A DNA stretch of 64,000 nt, taken from assembly GCF_052161615.1 (NCBI RefSeq), contig NZ_CP197417.1, positions 5,394,001 to 5,458,000 of the forward strand, in the 5' to 3' direction. How positions within the stretch are numbered: position 1 is the first letter of the stretch; each line of letters starts with the position of its first letter. This DNA is from Aeoliella sp052161615. Lineage in GTDB: Bacteria > Planctomycetota > Planctomycetia > Pirellulales > Lacipirellulaceae. This document shows positions 1-8,856 of this stretch, piece by piece. The notes beneath the pieces were generated by a model that did not search any database, was not told the origin of the DNA, and was given only the letters and a program-made list of their open reading frames with translations. The translations under genes were made by a program, and so were the position numbers.

Positions 1-2976
1 ACCGAGCAGCATTCGTTGGAAGTCAATCACGACGACAGTAACGGCCTAGCATTCGGTGACACACCTGGGCAGTTGGTCGATGGCGTTCGTGCAACGGAGT
101 ATTACTGGTTCGACGAAGCGGATCGGTTGAGGACGATCGCAGATTACGGCTCGGGCGACGGTACTAGTAGTCCTGATTACTGGCAATCTACTGCACCGCC
201 TGAATACACAGCTGAGCCAAGCGTCAGCACCAGTTACGCATTGTTGACGAAGTTCGGCTATGAAGCAGCCAACGGTCAGCGAGACACAGTCAAAACTTGG
301 CAAGCTAGCTCGACAACGAACACTACGAAATCGTTTTACGACGATCTAGGGCGTCAGACGTTTGAGGTAGAGAATTGGCAGTCGGGGTACGATCCCACCA
401 GCAGCATTGGCACCGTTGCGGCGGGTGTAAATCGCACCACGGGCTTTGTTTACAACGGTTTGGGGCAGCCAACTAAACTCACGGCGTACAATAACGGCCC
501 TAGCGCCAACGTCGATCAGGTCACGGACTATTTTTACACCGATCCGTACGATGCTTCCCTGGTAACATGTACCATCTATCCCGAAGCCAGCACCCGCACG
601 CCCCAGACCACTTGGGCGACTGCCGCGGATCAAGTGCGGGTGCAGTATAACGTCGATGGATCCATTTCGAAGCGAAAAGACCAGTTGGACATAGAGATGT
701 CGTATGCCTACGACGCAGGCCGACGAGTGATTCGCGAGGGTGCGACCTCGATACCTGGAACCGTTGATGGGCACGTGAAGGCAATTGGAAAGACCTACGA
801 CAGCCTTGGGCGGGTCACTCATGTCACTTCATGGGAGAATAGCAACGGCACTGGCGCGGTCCGTAATGAGGTCAAGTACAATTACAACACGGCTGGCGGA
901 GGCGGGAGTAACGACATTGGACTCGTTCGACGGACGGAGCAGGACCACGGTGGTGCAGTCGGCGGGGGAGAGCCCAGCGTTGGGTATTCCTACGACGAAA
1001 CCGACAGCGGGGACATTCTCACCAATGGGCTTCGCCAGACTCTCGTCACTTATCCCACCACGGCTCGTAAGATTCATATGACCTACGGATCGAACGATAC
1101 AGTCAACGATCGGCTATCCCGCATCGCCACGTTGATTGAGGACGACGGGAACGGTACACCCGATACCGAGCTGGTCGCCTACCAGTACAGCGGAACCAGC
1201 CGAATGGTAAAAACGGATTACACGGAGTTCGACGTAGAATCAAGACTTTACAATCTGGAGAGCGCAGGGACGAACGTCTACAACGGTCTGGACCGCTTTG
1301 GTCGGCAAACCCGTAAAGAGTGGTGGGATTACGATGACAACGTGATGCGTGACCAGTTCTCCTACACGTACGACTTCGCCGGCAACCGATTAACGCGAGA
1401 TAACGTTCTGCGGGCAGCGTTAAACCAAGAGTACACTTACGATGGCCTCCAGCGGCTCCAGTCGAACAACGAATCGACGAGTGCCAAAGATCGGTACTGG
1501 GAACTCGATCAGCTTGGCAACTGGGCGAAGCTCCGCAACGGTACGACCAGTAGCGGGACGCTGCTCGATACACGTACGCACAACCAGGTGAACGAACTGA
1601 CGGCTTCGACGGCGATGGCGACTCCCGCCCACGATGCGGCGGGAAATATGACCACGATCCCCAAACCACGGGACTTGGCGAACGGTTACACGGCGACGTA
1701 CGACGCGTGGAATCGGCTAGTGGAACTTAAAGAGGGAAGTACGGTTCGACAAACCAACCGTTACGACGGTCTTCACCGTAGGATCATCCGCTACCCCGGA
1801 TTGCCCGCAAGCACTGCCTCGACTGCCGTGCATTTCTACTACAACGAGCAATGGCAGTGCCTGGAGGAACGCGTGGGGACGGCTAGCACTGCCAACAAGC
1901 AGTACGTGTGGCATCCCGAGTACATCGATTCGTTAGCGGTGAGCTACGACAACTATGGAAATAGGGCCTACCTCACCCACGACGCCAACTTCAATGTCAC
2001 TGCCGCCCTTTACGAAAACTCGGGGACGGATGGGGTGGGCGAGCGGTACACGTACAGCCCGTACGGGGAGGTTACTATTCTCAATGGGGAGGCCGACACG
2101 GTCGATTCCCCTTTAACCGCCTGGGAGCAGGATGGCGACGAATCGAGTGACATCGGGAACGAATATCTTTATACCGGAAGGAGACTCGATCCAGAGACGG
2201 GGTTGTACCAATACCGACATCGGTACTACCACGCGCAGCTTGGTAGATTTATCAATCGGGATCCGATTGAGTACCAAGATGGAATGAATTTGTACGCCGC
2301 CTACTTTGCTCCCAATGGACTGGACCCTTCTGGTCTGGCAAGCATAGACGACATTGTCAAAAAGTATGGATCCAGCGGAAGCGGCTGCTATGGAGTCACC
2401 ATCCCGATAGGAGGAGTGTATTCCTTCCAGTTCCAAGTGTGCCTGCAGGTGAGTCTCGGCGAATGCTGCGATGGCACCAACTATAAAGGTTTCCTGCAGA
2501 TCGGCATCTCTGGTGAGGGATACTTTGAAATTGGCAAATCTATCGGTGACCAACGTCGTTACCACAAGAGAAATAAGACTCCGGTTGGAGGTCGAAATCA
2601 GTGGGTAGACCACCCTTGCAAGAAAGGTCAAAAGGTCAAGATAAAGAACTATCCAAGCGCCCTGGCTGGCTGCCAAGATAAAGGCTTTTCCTCGCCCTCG
2701 GTCGGTCTCGTCGAAGGTTCAACAGATGGGTGTCCCAAAGCCGGCTGGCGGGGTTCTGGCAACTGGTTTATAAGAGGCCAAGCGGGGCTTGGATTTGGTA
2801 TCTATGGGTCAGCGTCTGGCCCCCTTGGTCCGGACGATGATTATCTCTCGAAGATCAACGGTACGATGGGATACGGTTGGATCGGTAGTGCTGGGGCTTC
2901 GCTTCAAGTGGGTATTTCGCTCGATTTTGTGTACGTTGAGTTAGGGCCGGCCAAAGGACCATGTTGCCAAGATTAA
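1..2976 (+). CDS. RHS/YD-repeat protein, 3' part (5' end outside window)
   Basis: The frame is open from base 1, so the N-terminus lies outside the window; 991 residues are visible. They hold many YD-type repeats (for example YDSLGRVTHV and YDAWNRLVEL) and then the RHS-associated core, with YRHRYYHAQLGRFINRDP near 2210-2265 and DPSGL near 2335. In this family the repeats form a shell around a variable C-terminal domain, often a toxin. Here the variable domain is about 213 residues (from about 2338), glycine-rich, with nine cysteines including the pairs GECCDG and PCCQD. I do not recognise it as a known toxin fold. The next gene starts 16 bp before this stop codon, which suggests coupling. The family call is firm; the function of the tail is unknown. 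Confidence 0.93.
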   Translation, partial: TEQHSLEVNHDDSNGLAFGDTPGQLVDGVRATEYYWFDEADRLRTIADYGSGDGTSSPDYWQSTAPPEYTAEPSVSTSYALLTKFGYEAANGQRDTVKTWQASSTTNTTKSFYDDLGRQTFEVENWQSGYDPTSSIGTVAAGVNRTTGFVYNGLGQPTKLTAYNNGPSANVDQVTDYFYTDPYDASLVTCTIYPEASTRTPQTTWATAADQVRVQYNVDGSISKRKDQLDIEMSYAYDAGRRVIREGATSIPGTVDGHVKAIGKTYDSLGRVTHVTSWENSNGTGAVRNEVKYNYNTAGGGGSNDIGLVRRTEQDHGGAVGGGEPSVGYSYDETDSGDILTNGLRQTLVTYPTTARKIHMTYGSNDTVNDRLSRIATLIEDDGNGTPDTELVAYQYSGTSRMVKTDYTEFDVESRLYNLESAGTNVYNGLDRFGRQTRKEWWDYDDNVMRDQFSYTYDFAGNRLTRDNVLRAALNQEYTYDGLQRLQSNNESTSAKDRYWELDQLGNWAKLRNGTTSSGTLLDTRTHNQVNELTASTAMATPAHDAAGNMTTIPKPRDLANGYTATYDAWNRLVELKEGSTVRQTNRYDGLHRRIIRYPGLPASTASTAVHFYYNEQWQCLEERVGTASTANKQYVWHPEYIDSLAVSYDNYGNRAYLTHDANFNVTAALYENSGTDGVGERYTYSPYGEVTILNGEADTVDSPLTAWEQDGDESSDIGNEYLYTGRRLDPETGLYQYRHRYYHAQLGRFINRDPIEYQDGMNLYAAYFAPNGLDPSGLASIDDIVKKYGSSGSGCYGVTIPIGGVYSFQFQVCLQVSLGECCDGTNYKGFLQIGISGEGYFEIGKSIGDQRRYHKRNKTPVGGRNQWVDHPCKKGQKVKIKNYPSALAGCQDKGFSSPSVGLVEGSTDGCPKAGWRGSGNWFIRGQAGLGFGIYGSASGPLGPDDDYLSKINGTMGYGWIGSAGASLQVGISLDFVYVELGPAKGPCCQD

Positions 2977-3494
2977 TAACCGCAGCGCGTGATGCTCCTG
3001 AAGTAGTGGCCATTCTCTGCTTTGTGGTGACCTTCCCTATCGCTATCGGCTTGAAAGGCAACGAGCATATCGCCAAGTGGGTTTATGCGGAGAATCGCGA
3101 CAGCTATTCGGAAGTCGATTATCGAATCACCCGGGCCTGGGAGAGGAAGGTTGGAAAGCACCGTAATGAGACAATCACGTCAATCAGCGGAATAATAAAT
3201 GGTGCCGAAGTGGCAGCCGATACTTGTCAACTAGACATCCCTGAATCCGTATTACTCCAGCTTAAAACAGGTAAGCTCAATAGTTACGATTACCGGGTGC
3301 TTTATTCTCCCAAGTTGAATGAACACGATCTTGCTTACGGAAGTCACCACCTTGTGAAATTGAGCTCCCGACACACCACCCTGCCTCAGATTTGGCTTGA
3401 AATGTTGATGTGGCATATTTGGTGGATCATGAGCGCGGCCGCCTTCGCGGGGATCTCGATCTACCAATGGTGGCCACGCCGGGGCACCGGTTGA
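2961..3494 (+). CDS. Small membrane protein overlapping the rhs 3' end
   Basis: A 177-residue protein that I do not recognise. It has a hydrophobic segment at about residues 12-32 and a second, tryptophan-rich one near the C-terminus (about 146-168), with a polar 110-residue region between them that probably lies on one side of the membrane. The ATG at 2961 sits 16 bp inside the end of the rhs gene, so translation is likely coupled. Genes placed directly behind a toxin-type RHS gene are often immunity proteins. That role is inferred from position only, and a housekeeping or orphan function is equally possible. Confidence 0.65.
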   Translation: MLPRLITAARDAPEVVAILCFVVTFPIAIGLKGNEHIAKWVYAENRDSYSEVDYRITRAWERKVGKHRNETITSISGIINGAEVAADTCQLDIPESVLLQLKTGKLNSYDYRVLYSPKLNEHDLAYGSHHLVKLSSRHTTLPQIWLEMLMWHIWWIMSAAAFAGISIYQWWPRRGTG

Positions 3495-3516
3495 ATGAGC
3501 TGTGAGATTGAGGTAA

Positions 3517-4098
3517 GTGAACAGCCTGCACAGCCTTTTGACTCTCGTGACGATCTTTGAAAGCCTCGAAAACAAAAGCGTTAGAAATTCCGATGGAGCC
3601 GCAGTGTTCAACTTTCTCCGGCGAACGTCCGATCCAACGAAAGAGTGGCCTCCTTACGATGGCCGCATGCTGAATGTTGACGTGGTTCTCGGCACCTTGA
3701 ACTCCATTTCGTTGGGGAGCCCCATTCAACTTTTTTCATTCCTTGGTCCGGTGCACGATCAGCCCTGGAGAAATGGGATCGAGTTTCGCTATTTTAGCCT
3801 CGGCCTGTGCCTAGAAGTATCCAAGAGCTCGCAAACGGTCGAGGGCTTGCACCTGGTCCGCTATGACAGAATTGAAAAACAGTACACCACCTTCTCGGGA
3901 CGAACGTATGCCAATTACCAAGATCTTGACCTGCTAGGCCTCACCCCCCTCAATTGCCAAAGGGAACTTGGTGGAGCTTCGGAAGTCGAACCGGATGGCG
4001 AGGGCGCGCTATTCACGTTTAAATTGGGGGGACGAAAATGCGAGATCGAATTTGATTCGGATGGGACCTTTCTTAGATTGATTTTAACGCATTTCTGA
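3517..4098 (+). CDS. Hypothetical soluble protein downstream of rhs
   Basis: A 193-residue protein with no signal peptide or membrane segment and no family I recognise. The GTG start at 3517 is chosen because an in-frame TAA lies immediately upstream (3514-3516) and an AGGT stretch sits just before it. It follows the membrane protein by 22 bp on the same strand, so the three genes may form one unit. Composition is mixed alpha/beta-like with no obvious catalytic motif. It is a second candidate for an immunity or accessory protein of the RHS tail, by position only. Confidence 0.6.
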   Translation: MNSLHSLLTLVTIFESLENKSVRNSDGAAVFNFLRRTSDPTKEWPPYDGRMLNVDVVLGTLNSISLGSPIQLFSFLGPVHDQPWRNGIEFRYFSLGLCLEVSKSSQTVEGLHLVRYDRIEKQYTTFSGRTYANYQDLDLLGLTPLNCQRELGGASEVEPDGEGALFTFKLGGRKCEIEFDSDGTFLRLILTHF

Positions 4099-4121
4099 GT
4101 AAGCCTGCGGTAGCCAATCCG

Positions 4122-4155
4122 CCCCTGATATAGTGGTACTGATATAGCGGTACAA
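4122..4155 (+). repeat. Short direct repeat, two copies of ctgatatag(t/c)ggta
   Basis: Two adjacent copies of a 14-base unit (ctgatatagtggta, then ctgatatagcggta) lie in the gap behind the rhs group. They differ at one base. No function is evident; they could be a local duplication. Confidence 0.5.
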
Positions 4156-4202
4156 CGCTTGATGGCAGGGAAGCCGTTGACCGGAGCGAATTAGGAAACT
4201 GA

Positions 4203-4305
4203 GTTGAGGTACCTTTGGCACCTCCTCAACGTTTAAAATAGATCAGGGGAACTCGTCGCTGTGAGATATCTACAGATTAGGCCGCCTCTAGTTACAGAGG
4301 TCGGC
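4203..4305 (+). other. Two hairpins in the rhs to gspF gap
   Basis: The gap carries two inverted repeats: gttgagg...cctcaac (about 4203-4230, followed by an A/T-rich gtttaaaata) and gccgcctct...agaggtcggc (4281-4305). The first could be a weak terminator for the rhs group. The second lies about 45 bp before the gspF start and could be an mRNA leader structure. Neither has a clear T tract, so this is a weak call. Confidence 0.3.
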
Positions 4306-4349
4306 TTCAGTTGGACTTACGACCCCCACTAACTTTCGCCACCGAGTAA

Positions 4350-5555
4350 GTGCCAGTGGCAGTGTTTGCTTACAAAGCGATTGGTACTGATGGGCTCGTC
4401 CGCGGCTCGATTGCCGCCGATACCGCCCGACAAGCTCGGGACCAACTTAGGGCACGTGGCCTTCGCGTTGAGGAGATTCGCTCCCAGTCCTCCAGCACTG
4501 CGACTAATTGGATCTGGGGCGGCACCAACCGCTACGAAGCACGCCTCGTTCCTATAGTTCGAGAACTCTCGACACTCCTTAGCGCCGCGATTCCGCTCTC
4601 CGATGCCCTCCGCACTGTGACGAAGCAACAACGAGGCCGCATGGGCAACGCCCTAGCTCTGGTGTGCGACCGAGTCAGCGCCGGCCGCAGCCTCGCGGAA
4701 GCGATGCGGGAGCAGCCGCAAGTGTTCGATCCCCTGACTATCCAGATGGTCGAGGTGGGAGAGAGTGCTGGTACTCTCGACGTAGTGCTCGACCACCTGG
4801 CGGAGTTCCGGGAACGATACCTCCAGTTCAAAGACCGAGTGCTCACCTCGCTGTTTTACCCCATGTTTGTATTGGGGATGAGCCTGCTGGTGACGCTGTT
4901 CTTGATGACCTTTGTGGTGCCAATGCTGCTAGATAATCTCTTGGAAGCGGGGCAGACGATCCCCTGGCCCACGAGAATCCTCAAGGGCGTCAGCGATCTG
5001 CTCCGCGGACATGGGATGCTCATCGCCATGACTCTGGGTGGGGTTTTTGTGGGACTAGTATTCATCTTACGCACCTCCTGGGGCCGCCTCCGCTGGCACC
5101 GCGTCCTGCTCCGTTTACCTATCTTCGGCAAACTAGCAGAAAAGCAGGAGCTCGCCCGCGCCTCGCTCATCATTGCCACGTTGATGGAAAGCGGTATCGT
5201 CTTCTTAGAGTCAGTCGGCATCGCGGCCCGTGCCGTAAAGAATCAAGTCCTTCGCCACGCCTTTGAACGGGTACGCGATCAGGTCCAAACTGGAAGCGAC
5301 ATCGGCGACGCAATGGACCGCCAGGGTGTCTTTCCCCCTACGGTCGTACAAGTGTTTGCGGTGGGCCAGCAGTCGGGTAAACTTGAGGAGATGCTCAAGC
5401 GGCTAGCGACCGACTACGATCGACAAGTGACTAGCCTGTCGACGCGATTGGCGACAGTGCTAGAACCGATCTTGATTGTGCTCTTAGCAGTAGTGGTTGG
5501 GTTTATTCTGTTCGCGACAATGCTCCCGATCCTGGAGGCTGGCAATGTACTCTGA
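4350..5555 (+). CDS. gspF: Type II secretion inner-membrane platform protein GspF
   Basis: A 401-residue polytopic protein of the GspF/PilC family, which forms the inner-membrane platform that couples the secretion ATPase to pseudopilus assembly. It starts MPVAVFAYKAIG, the usual GspF opening, which supports the GTG at 4350. Two homologous T2SSF domains follow (about residues 70-195 and 275-395), each ending in hydrophobic segments; the last membrane helix ends in FATMLPILEAGN. It is the first gene of the operon seen here. It overlaps the next gene by 11 bp, and the secretin and ATPase genes that often precede it are absent. Confidence 0.95.
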   Translation: MPVAVFAYKAIGTDGLVRGSIAADTARQARDQLRARGLRVEEIRSQSSSTATNWIWGGTNRYEARLVPIVRELSTLLSAAIPLSDALRTVTKQQRGRMGNALALVCDRVSAGRSLAEAMREQPQVFDPLTIQMVEVGESAGTLDVVLDHLAEFRERYLQFKDRVLTSLFYPMFVLGMSLLVTLFLMTFVVPMLLDNLLEAGQTIPWPTRILKGVSDLLRGHGMLIAMTLGGVFVGLVFILRTSWGRLRWHRVLLRLPIFGKLAEKQELARASLIIATLMESGIVFLESVGIAARAVKNQVLRHAFERVRDQVQTGSDIGDAMDRQGVFPPTVVQVFAVGQQSGKLEEMLKRLATDYDRQVTSLSTRLATVLEPILIVLLAVVVGFILFATMLPILEAGNVL

Positions 5556-5970
5556 ACATTCAAAAGAGCGCCGCGGTTTCTCGCTAGTGGAACTGATGGT
5601 GGTGATTGTGATCATCGGCCTATTGGCCGGCACCGTAACTATTGGAGTACGGAGCTACATGATCCGCAGCAAACAAAACATCGCCCGCACCGAAATCTCC
5701 AAAATCTGCCAAGCCCTCGAAAGCTACTACCTCGAATACGACCGCTACCCCAGCAACGACGAGGGACTCGAAGTCTTAGCCGAGCCCAGCGAAAAATTCC
5801 CCGAACCGCTCCTCGAACGATTGCCGACGGATCCGTGGAAGAATCCCTATTCTTACCTGGAAACCGGTAACAGCCCTCCCTACGAAGTCGCATCCTACGG
5901 AGCGGACGGAACAGAGGGTGGCAATGGTGCCGATGGCGACATCGTCAGTTCGTCGCTAGGTGACCGATAA
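5545..5970 (+). CDS. gspG: Major pseudopilin GspG
   Basis: A 141-residue pseudopilin that forms the main pseudopilus fibre. The prepilin peptidase site is RRG/FSLVEL with Glu at +5, followed by a hydrophobic helix. The family features NARTEISKICQALESYYLEYDRYP-type region, a DPWKNPY motif and an aspartate/glycine-rich C-terminal loop (calcium site in relatives) are present. I prefer the ATG at 5545: it has GGAGG 7 bases upstream and gives the normal short leader, whereas the longer frame to 5497 lies inside gspF. Overlap with gspF is 11 bp, so translation is probably coupled. Confidence 0.95.
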   Translation: MYSEHSKERRGFSLVELMVVIVIIGLLAGTVTIGVRSYMIRSKQNIARTEISKICQALESYYLEYDRYPSNDEGLEVLAEPSEKFPEPLLERLPTDPWKNPYSYLETGNSPPYEVASYGADGTEGGNGADGDIVSSSLGDR

Positions 5971-5972
5971 CC

Positions 5973-6503
5973 GTGCATGTCCCACGCTACCAGCGCTGGC
6001 GAGGTTTCACGCTGTTAGAGCTTCTGGTGGTTCTGGCGCTGTTGGCGCTAATTGCAGCAATGGCCGTCTCTCGAACTGGTGGCAGTTACCAGCGGGCGCA
6101 GTTTAAGACGGCCCTCAAGAGTTTTGCGAGCTACGACGATCAGAGCCGTCACCTCGCGGCCAGAAAGCACACACCACTTGAACTTAGAATCGATCTTCGT
6201 AAATCGACCATCGAATGCCGAGACGATCGCGAGATGATGGGGCAACCTTGCGTACTACCAAAGTCGGTGAGAATTGAACGGTTTCTCTCGCTTCGAGAGC
6301 GAAAGAGCTCAGGGCTGGCAACGGTACGTTTGGGCCCTGGGGGTGAGAGTGAGTCCTACGCTGTTCAGCTAAGCACCGCTGCGACGCCTGCCGAGTGGCT
6401 TTTGTTCGCTGGGGGTTCCGGCCAAGCGGTCAGCCTACAAGATACACGTGAAGTAGAGGAGGTGTTCCGTGTCCTCAAATCGAACAGCCCTCACTCTCCT
6501 TGA
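5973..6503 (+). CDS. Minor pseudopilin, GspH-like
   Basis: A 176-residue protein with a prepilin leader (RWRG/FTLLELLVVLALL, Glu at +5) and one N-terminal helix, followed by a globular domain of the GspH/FimT type. It starts with GTG 2 bp after gspG. The position between the gspG and gspI homologues supports the assignment; the globular part is too diverged to assign by sequence alone. Minor pseudopilins cap the pseudopilus tip. Confidence 0.85.
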   Translation: MHVPRYQRWRGFTLLELLVVLALLALIAAMAVSRTGGSYQRAQFKTALKSFASYDDQSRHLAARKHTPLELRIDLRKSTIECRDDREMMGQPCVLPKSVRIERFLSLRERKSSGLATVRLGPGGESESYAVQLSTAATPAEWLLFAGGSGQAVSLQDTREVEEVFRVLKSNSPHSP

Positions 6504-6873
6504 AGTGGTGGCTGCCATCGCGATTTTGGCCACGCTGCTCGTCCTGGTACTCGCAGCGCAAGATCGTCTCGCGCGGCAAACGAAGCGAGCGGAGTTGCGC
6601 CTAATGGCGATCAACGCAGCGGACCAGCTCCTTCGTGAGTGGTCGATGGTCACTCCCATGGCAATACCTGCCGCCTCGGGCTCGCTGAATACAAAACCGG
6701 TTCTCTACTGGAAGCTCGAAGCCAAACCCGACCCTAAACTTCTGCCGCTTGGAATGCAACCGGTCCGACTGGTGGTCTCCGACAAGAGACCCACTATGGG
6801 TGAAACTGACATTCCGCTCGCACAAGTGGAGTTTCTAACGACAGGGTCCGTACCTTTGGAGCGTCTGCCGTGA
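6469..6873 (+). CDS. Minor pseudopilin, GspI-like
   Basis: A 134-residue protein with the prepilin-like helix LTLLEVVAAIAILATLL. Glu is at +5, but the residue before the predicted cut is Ala rather than the usual Gly (TA/LTLLE). The GTG at 6469 has AGAGGAGG upstream. It overlaps the preceding gene by 35 bp and the following one by 4 bp, so this part of the operon is tightly coupled. The call rests on order, size and helix. Confidence 0.8.
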   Translation: MSSNRTALTLLEVVAAIAILATLLVLVLAAQDRLARQTKRAELRLMAINAADQLLREWSMVTPMAIPAASGSLNTKPVLYWKLEAKPDPKLLPLGMQPVRLVVSDKRPTMGETDIPLAQVEFLTTGSVPLERLP

Positions 6874-7454
6874 AAGACGCGACTTACAACTACCGACTTG
6901 CCTTCACTTCCGTGGAGGTCCTCGCCGCTACGACCTTGGCTTCGGCACTCATGGTAGCCGTGTTAGGGATACTCGCCGGAGTGGCCAAGAAAGAGCGCAT
7001 TCTCGACGCTACCCTGTCATCTCCACCCTGGCACGACCATCTCACCCGGCAACTCGAACGAGACCTGCGGCATGCCCGGACGCTCAAACGCCAGGGTGGA
7101 AGATTGATCCTCGTCGGGCACGCTGGCTCCGTAAACGCGATGGGCCAACGCAGTTGGTTACCAGTGGAGATTCACTACTACGGAGTACACGTGAAATCGG
7201 ACACTCTACTGTTCCGCCAAGAGTATTCGGCCGATGGGCTGTCTTCCCCTTCCGCGCCCGAGCTGATGGTGCAGGGCGCAAGTCGGCTGGAAATAGGTCC
7301 TGGTACCCTAACGACAGTGCACCCGTCGAATACGACACCGATCATGCCGATTGCCGATGGCGTCTTGCCATCACGCTTGCAAGTGGCAATCTACGGTGAC
7401 TATCCCGACAACGCCAACTCCGTTATTTATCTACGTAGCTTCGTCCTCTACTGA
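6870..7454 (+). CDS. Minor pseudopilin, GspJ-like
   Basis: A 194-residue protein with a short leader and the helix FTSVEVLAATTLASALMVAVLGILA. Glu is at +5, and again Ala replaces Gly before the cut. The GTG start overlaps the gspI-like stop in a GTGA arrangement. Size and place between the I and K homologues fit GspJ, which forms the pseudopilus tip with I and K. The globular domain is strongly diverged. Confidence 0.78.
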   Translation: MKDATYNYRLAFTSVEVLAATTLASALMVAVLGILAGVAKKERILDATLSSPPWHDHLTRQLERDLRHARTLKRQGGRLILVGHAGSVNAMGQRSWLPVEIHYYGVHVKSDTLLFRQEYSADGLSSPSAPELMVQGASRLEIGPGTLTTVHPSNTTPIMPIADGVLPSRLQVAIYGDYPDNANSVIYLRSFVLY

Positions 7455-7473
7455 ATTAGGCTGTTGACTAGCT

Positions 7474-8367
7474 ATGACTTTTCAAGGCCATCGCCAATGC
7501 CGACCCGGACGCCGCCGAGGATTCGTGCTGGTGATGACGCTTGTCATCGTGGCAATCGCTGCTTGCGCTCTTGCCCGAATCGCGAGCCACAGCCTCAGCT
7601 TGGTGCGACGGGGTACCGCGGCTCAGCGTGAACTGGAGAACCGGTGGAGCCTTGTGACTTGTAGGAAGGCCGTTTTAGATCGAGGGGAAGAGTTGTTTAC
7701 AATGGCCCAAGATCAGCAGCTTGCCCTGGGCTATGGTTGCCCTTTTCCCTCCGAGATCGAGTTCGAGGTCACGCTCAACGACAAGTTGTATCAACTCCGC
7801 CTGGGCGACGAGGAAGCCAAGCTCAATCTCAACGCACTGCACGTCCGCCGACCGGAACAGCTCCCCTCTATGCTCGCACAATCGGCCGTCGTCGGAGGCG
7901 TGCCACTCCTCTTACGCCCCCGTCAGTCGCTCACCCAACGAATAAGCCTCCCGTACGAAAGCTGGGGGCAGGTGGTCGACCTCTCCAAGTTCGATCTCCA
8001 GGAAGACCTCGCTACTCGCCTCCGCTCCCTGACCACCACTTGGAGCTGTTGGGGGCGCGGAAAACTCAACATCTACCGGTCGAGCGATGAGGTGATGCGA
8101 TTACTCCTCGATGGCGTCCTCCTCCCGCAGGAGACGGAGAAACTCCTCGAAGCCCGCATGGCTTTCCAAGGCGACTTGGAAGCCCTGGTAAAAGACCTCG
8201 ACATCCCCAGGCGGCGTTGGATACAAGCAAAGTCGCTGTTGTCGACCGACTCGCGATCCTACTCGGTGTGGATCAGGGAAACAAACAATCTAGGGGATCG
8301 GACCTACCTGCTGGTCCGCGATCCGAGCAATCGCCAGACTCCCGAAACCATTGTGTTTGAGTGGTAA
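7474..8367 (+). CDS. gspK: Minor pseudopilin GspK
   Basis: A 297-residue protein, the large tip pseudopilin. It has a cleavage site RRRG/FVLVM and lacks Glu at +5, which is characteristic of GspK. The segment LRLGDEEAKLNLNAL (about residues 109-123) is the conserved GspK signature. The rest is a helical insertion domain as in the family. It starts 19 bp after the gspJ-like gene. Confidence 0.9.
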   Translation: MTFQGHRQCRPGRRRGFVLVMTLVIVAIAACALARIASHSLSLVRRGTAAQRELENRWSLVTCRKAVLDRGEELFTMAQDQQLALGYGCPFPSEIEFEVTLNDKLYQLRLGDEEAKLNLNALHVRRPEQLPSMLAQSAVVGGVPLLLRPRQSLTQRISLPYESWGQVVDLSKFDLQEDLATRLRSLTTTWSCWGRGKLNIYRSSDEVMRLLLDGVLLPQETEKLLEARMAFQGDLEALVKDLDIPRRRWIQAKSLLSTDSRSYSVWIRETNNLGDRTYLLVRDPSNRQTPETIVFEW

Positions 8368-8370
8368 CCC

Positions 8371-8847
8371 ATGAAACTCCGCACCAAACGATGGTCCTTG
8401 CGACTAGTGACCCTTGCTATCCTGACGGGGACAGGATTGATTGTTGCGCTCGGACTCTCGGACTCAGGGACTGATCGTGAGAGAATGAGTGTCGATCTAA
8501 GCTCATCCGCTAAAGCTGGCAAACCAGAGCCGAGCTCTGATACCCAGCTCGATTTCTCCCCGGTATGGGAGAAGCGTTTACAGCAGGTCTTGTTCGACCC
8601 TCCGCCACCTCCACCCATAGTCGAGGTGAAGCCGCCGCCACCGCCGCTACAGGAAAAACTCCTGGGCACGATGATCGACGACGACAACTCCCAAGCGATC
8701 ATTCAGGACGCGCAGCAGAACGTCCATTTTCGTCGAGTCGGGCAATCGATTAGCCCCGGCTCCGCAGATGCGTTGATTGAAAAGATACTCCCGAGTTCTA
8801 TCGAAGTTCGTCGCGGCGACGATCTCACCACACTCCAGATGGAATAG
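8371..8847 (+). CDS. GspC-like inner-membrane protein
   Basis: A 158-residue protein with one N-terminal membrane helix (about residues 9-28), a proline-rich linker (two runs of prolines around residues 75-92) and a small C-terminal domain resembling the HR domain of GspC/PulC (LQEKLLGTMIDDDNSQAII...). In type II systems this domain contacts the secretin from the periplasmic side. It starts 3 bp after gspK. No PDZ domain follows, so it is a short form. Confidence 0.75.
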   Translation: MKLRTKRWSLRLVTLAILTGTGLIVALGLSDSGTDRERMSVDLSSSAKAGKPEPSSDTQLDFSPVWEKRLQQVLFDPPPPPPIVEVKPPPPPLQEKLLGTMIDDDNSQAIIQDAQQNVHFRRVGQSISPGSADALIEKILPSSIEVRRGDDLTTLQME

Positions 8848-8856
8848 CGTCGTTCG

